Shown one piece after another: positions 63,061 through 64,000 of a DNA stretch of 64,000 bases (position 1 is the first letter of the stretch; the number at the start of each line of letters is the position of its first letter). Origin of the DNA: Desulfotomaculum nigrificans DSM 574 (GTDB lineage: Bacteria; Bacillota; Desulfotomaculia; Desulfotomaculales; Desulfotomaculaceae). The notes below the pieces were generated by a model. The model saw only the letters and a list, made by a program, of their open reading frames with translations. It was not told where the DNA came from and searched no databases. Location of the stretch: NCBI RefSeq assembly GCF_000189755.2, contig NZ_KI912183.1:1366257-1430256 (forward strand). Direction: 5' to 3'. A program made the translations under genes and the position numbers.

Positions 63061-64000
<940 letters not shown>

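Overview
The window looks like chromosomal DNA of a spore-forming, strictly anaerobic, Gram-positive bacterium of the Desulfotomaculum/Pelotomaculum type (Peptococcaceae). The evidence is a sigF sporulation locus, spoVA genes, spoIIM and a small acid-soluble spore protein, together with two selenocysteine-containing formate dehydrogenases, 2-oxoacid:ferredoxin oxidoreductase and hydroxyacyl-CoA dehydratase activase-type proteins. Strong GGAGG ribosome binding sites with frequent TTG and GTG starts fit a low-GC Firmicute. The genus is an inference. Almost all genes lie on the minus strand, so operons read from high to low coordinates.

1-2.9 kb holds three linked activase-family genes and two small genes. 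2.9-8.2 kb encodes a cytoplasmic NAD-linked formate dehydrogenase (selenoprotein FdhA with NuoF-like and NuoE-like subunits), probably electron-bifurcating. 8.2-15.4 kb is a second formate dehydrogenase operon, tatA-fdnG(Sec)-fdnH-nrfD-fdhE-tatC: an exported, membrane-anchored enzyme packed with its own Tat export genes and started by a good sigma-A promoter. mobA, for the molybdenum cofactor, is divergent from it. Both dehydrogenase genes have an in-frame UGA followed by a hairpin with the GGUCU apical loop typical of bacterial SECIS elements.

16.3-25.6 kb is sporulation and nucleoside salvage: dacF-spoIIAA-spoIIAB-sigF, a separately promoted spoVAE(A)-spoVAF pair, and xerD, deoB and pdp. 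25.7-26.5 kb has two small plus-strand genes.

26.5-52.5 kb is a large sugar-acid catabolic region. (a) A seven-gene operon (four-carbon acid sugar kinase, PdxA2-type dehydrogenase, two zinc dehydrogenases and a DctPQM TRAP transporter) starts at an excellent sigma-54 promoter. Immediately upstream is a PrpR-type enhancer-binding protein gene with two candidate enhancer sites. (b) KDG kinase, KDPG aldolase, a FAH-family enzyme and a GntR regulator with a 24-bp palindromic operator form a second block. (c) UxuA, GntR, a LarA-family nickel-pincer racemase homologue, a RspB-like dehydrogenase, a second TRAP transporter, an unusual SDR, a hydroxycarboxylate dehydrogenase-like enzyme and an IclR regulator form a third. 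Together they suggest uptake of hexonates or C4 acids, conversion to 2-keto-3-deoxygluconate or DHAP, and entry into lower glycolysis. An SASP gene, spoIIM and an unknown gene interrupt the region.

52.6-64 kb contains a ComB-like protein, a DUF3866 protein, an M20 peptidase, a four-subunit 2-oxoacid:ferredoxin oxidoreductase with a P-loop ATPase, a cell-envelope group (polyprenyl-phosphate sugar transferase, GT2, SteB, SteA), and at the right edge a truncated IS30-family transposase. No rRNA, tRNA or CRISPR array was recognised.
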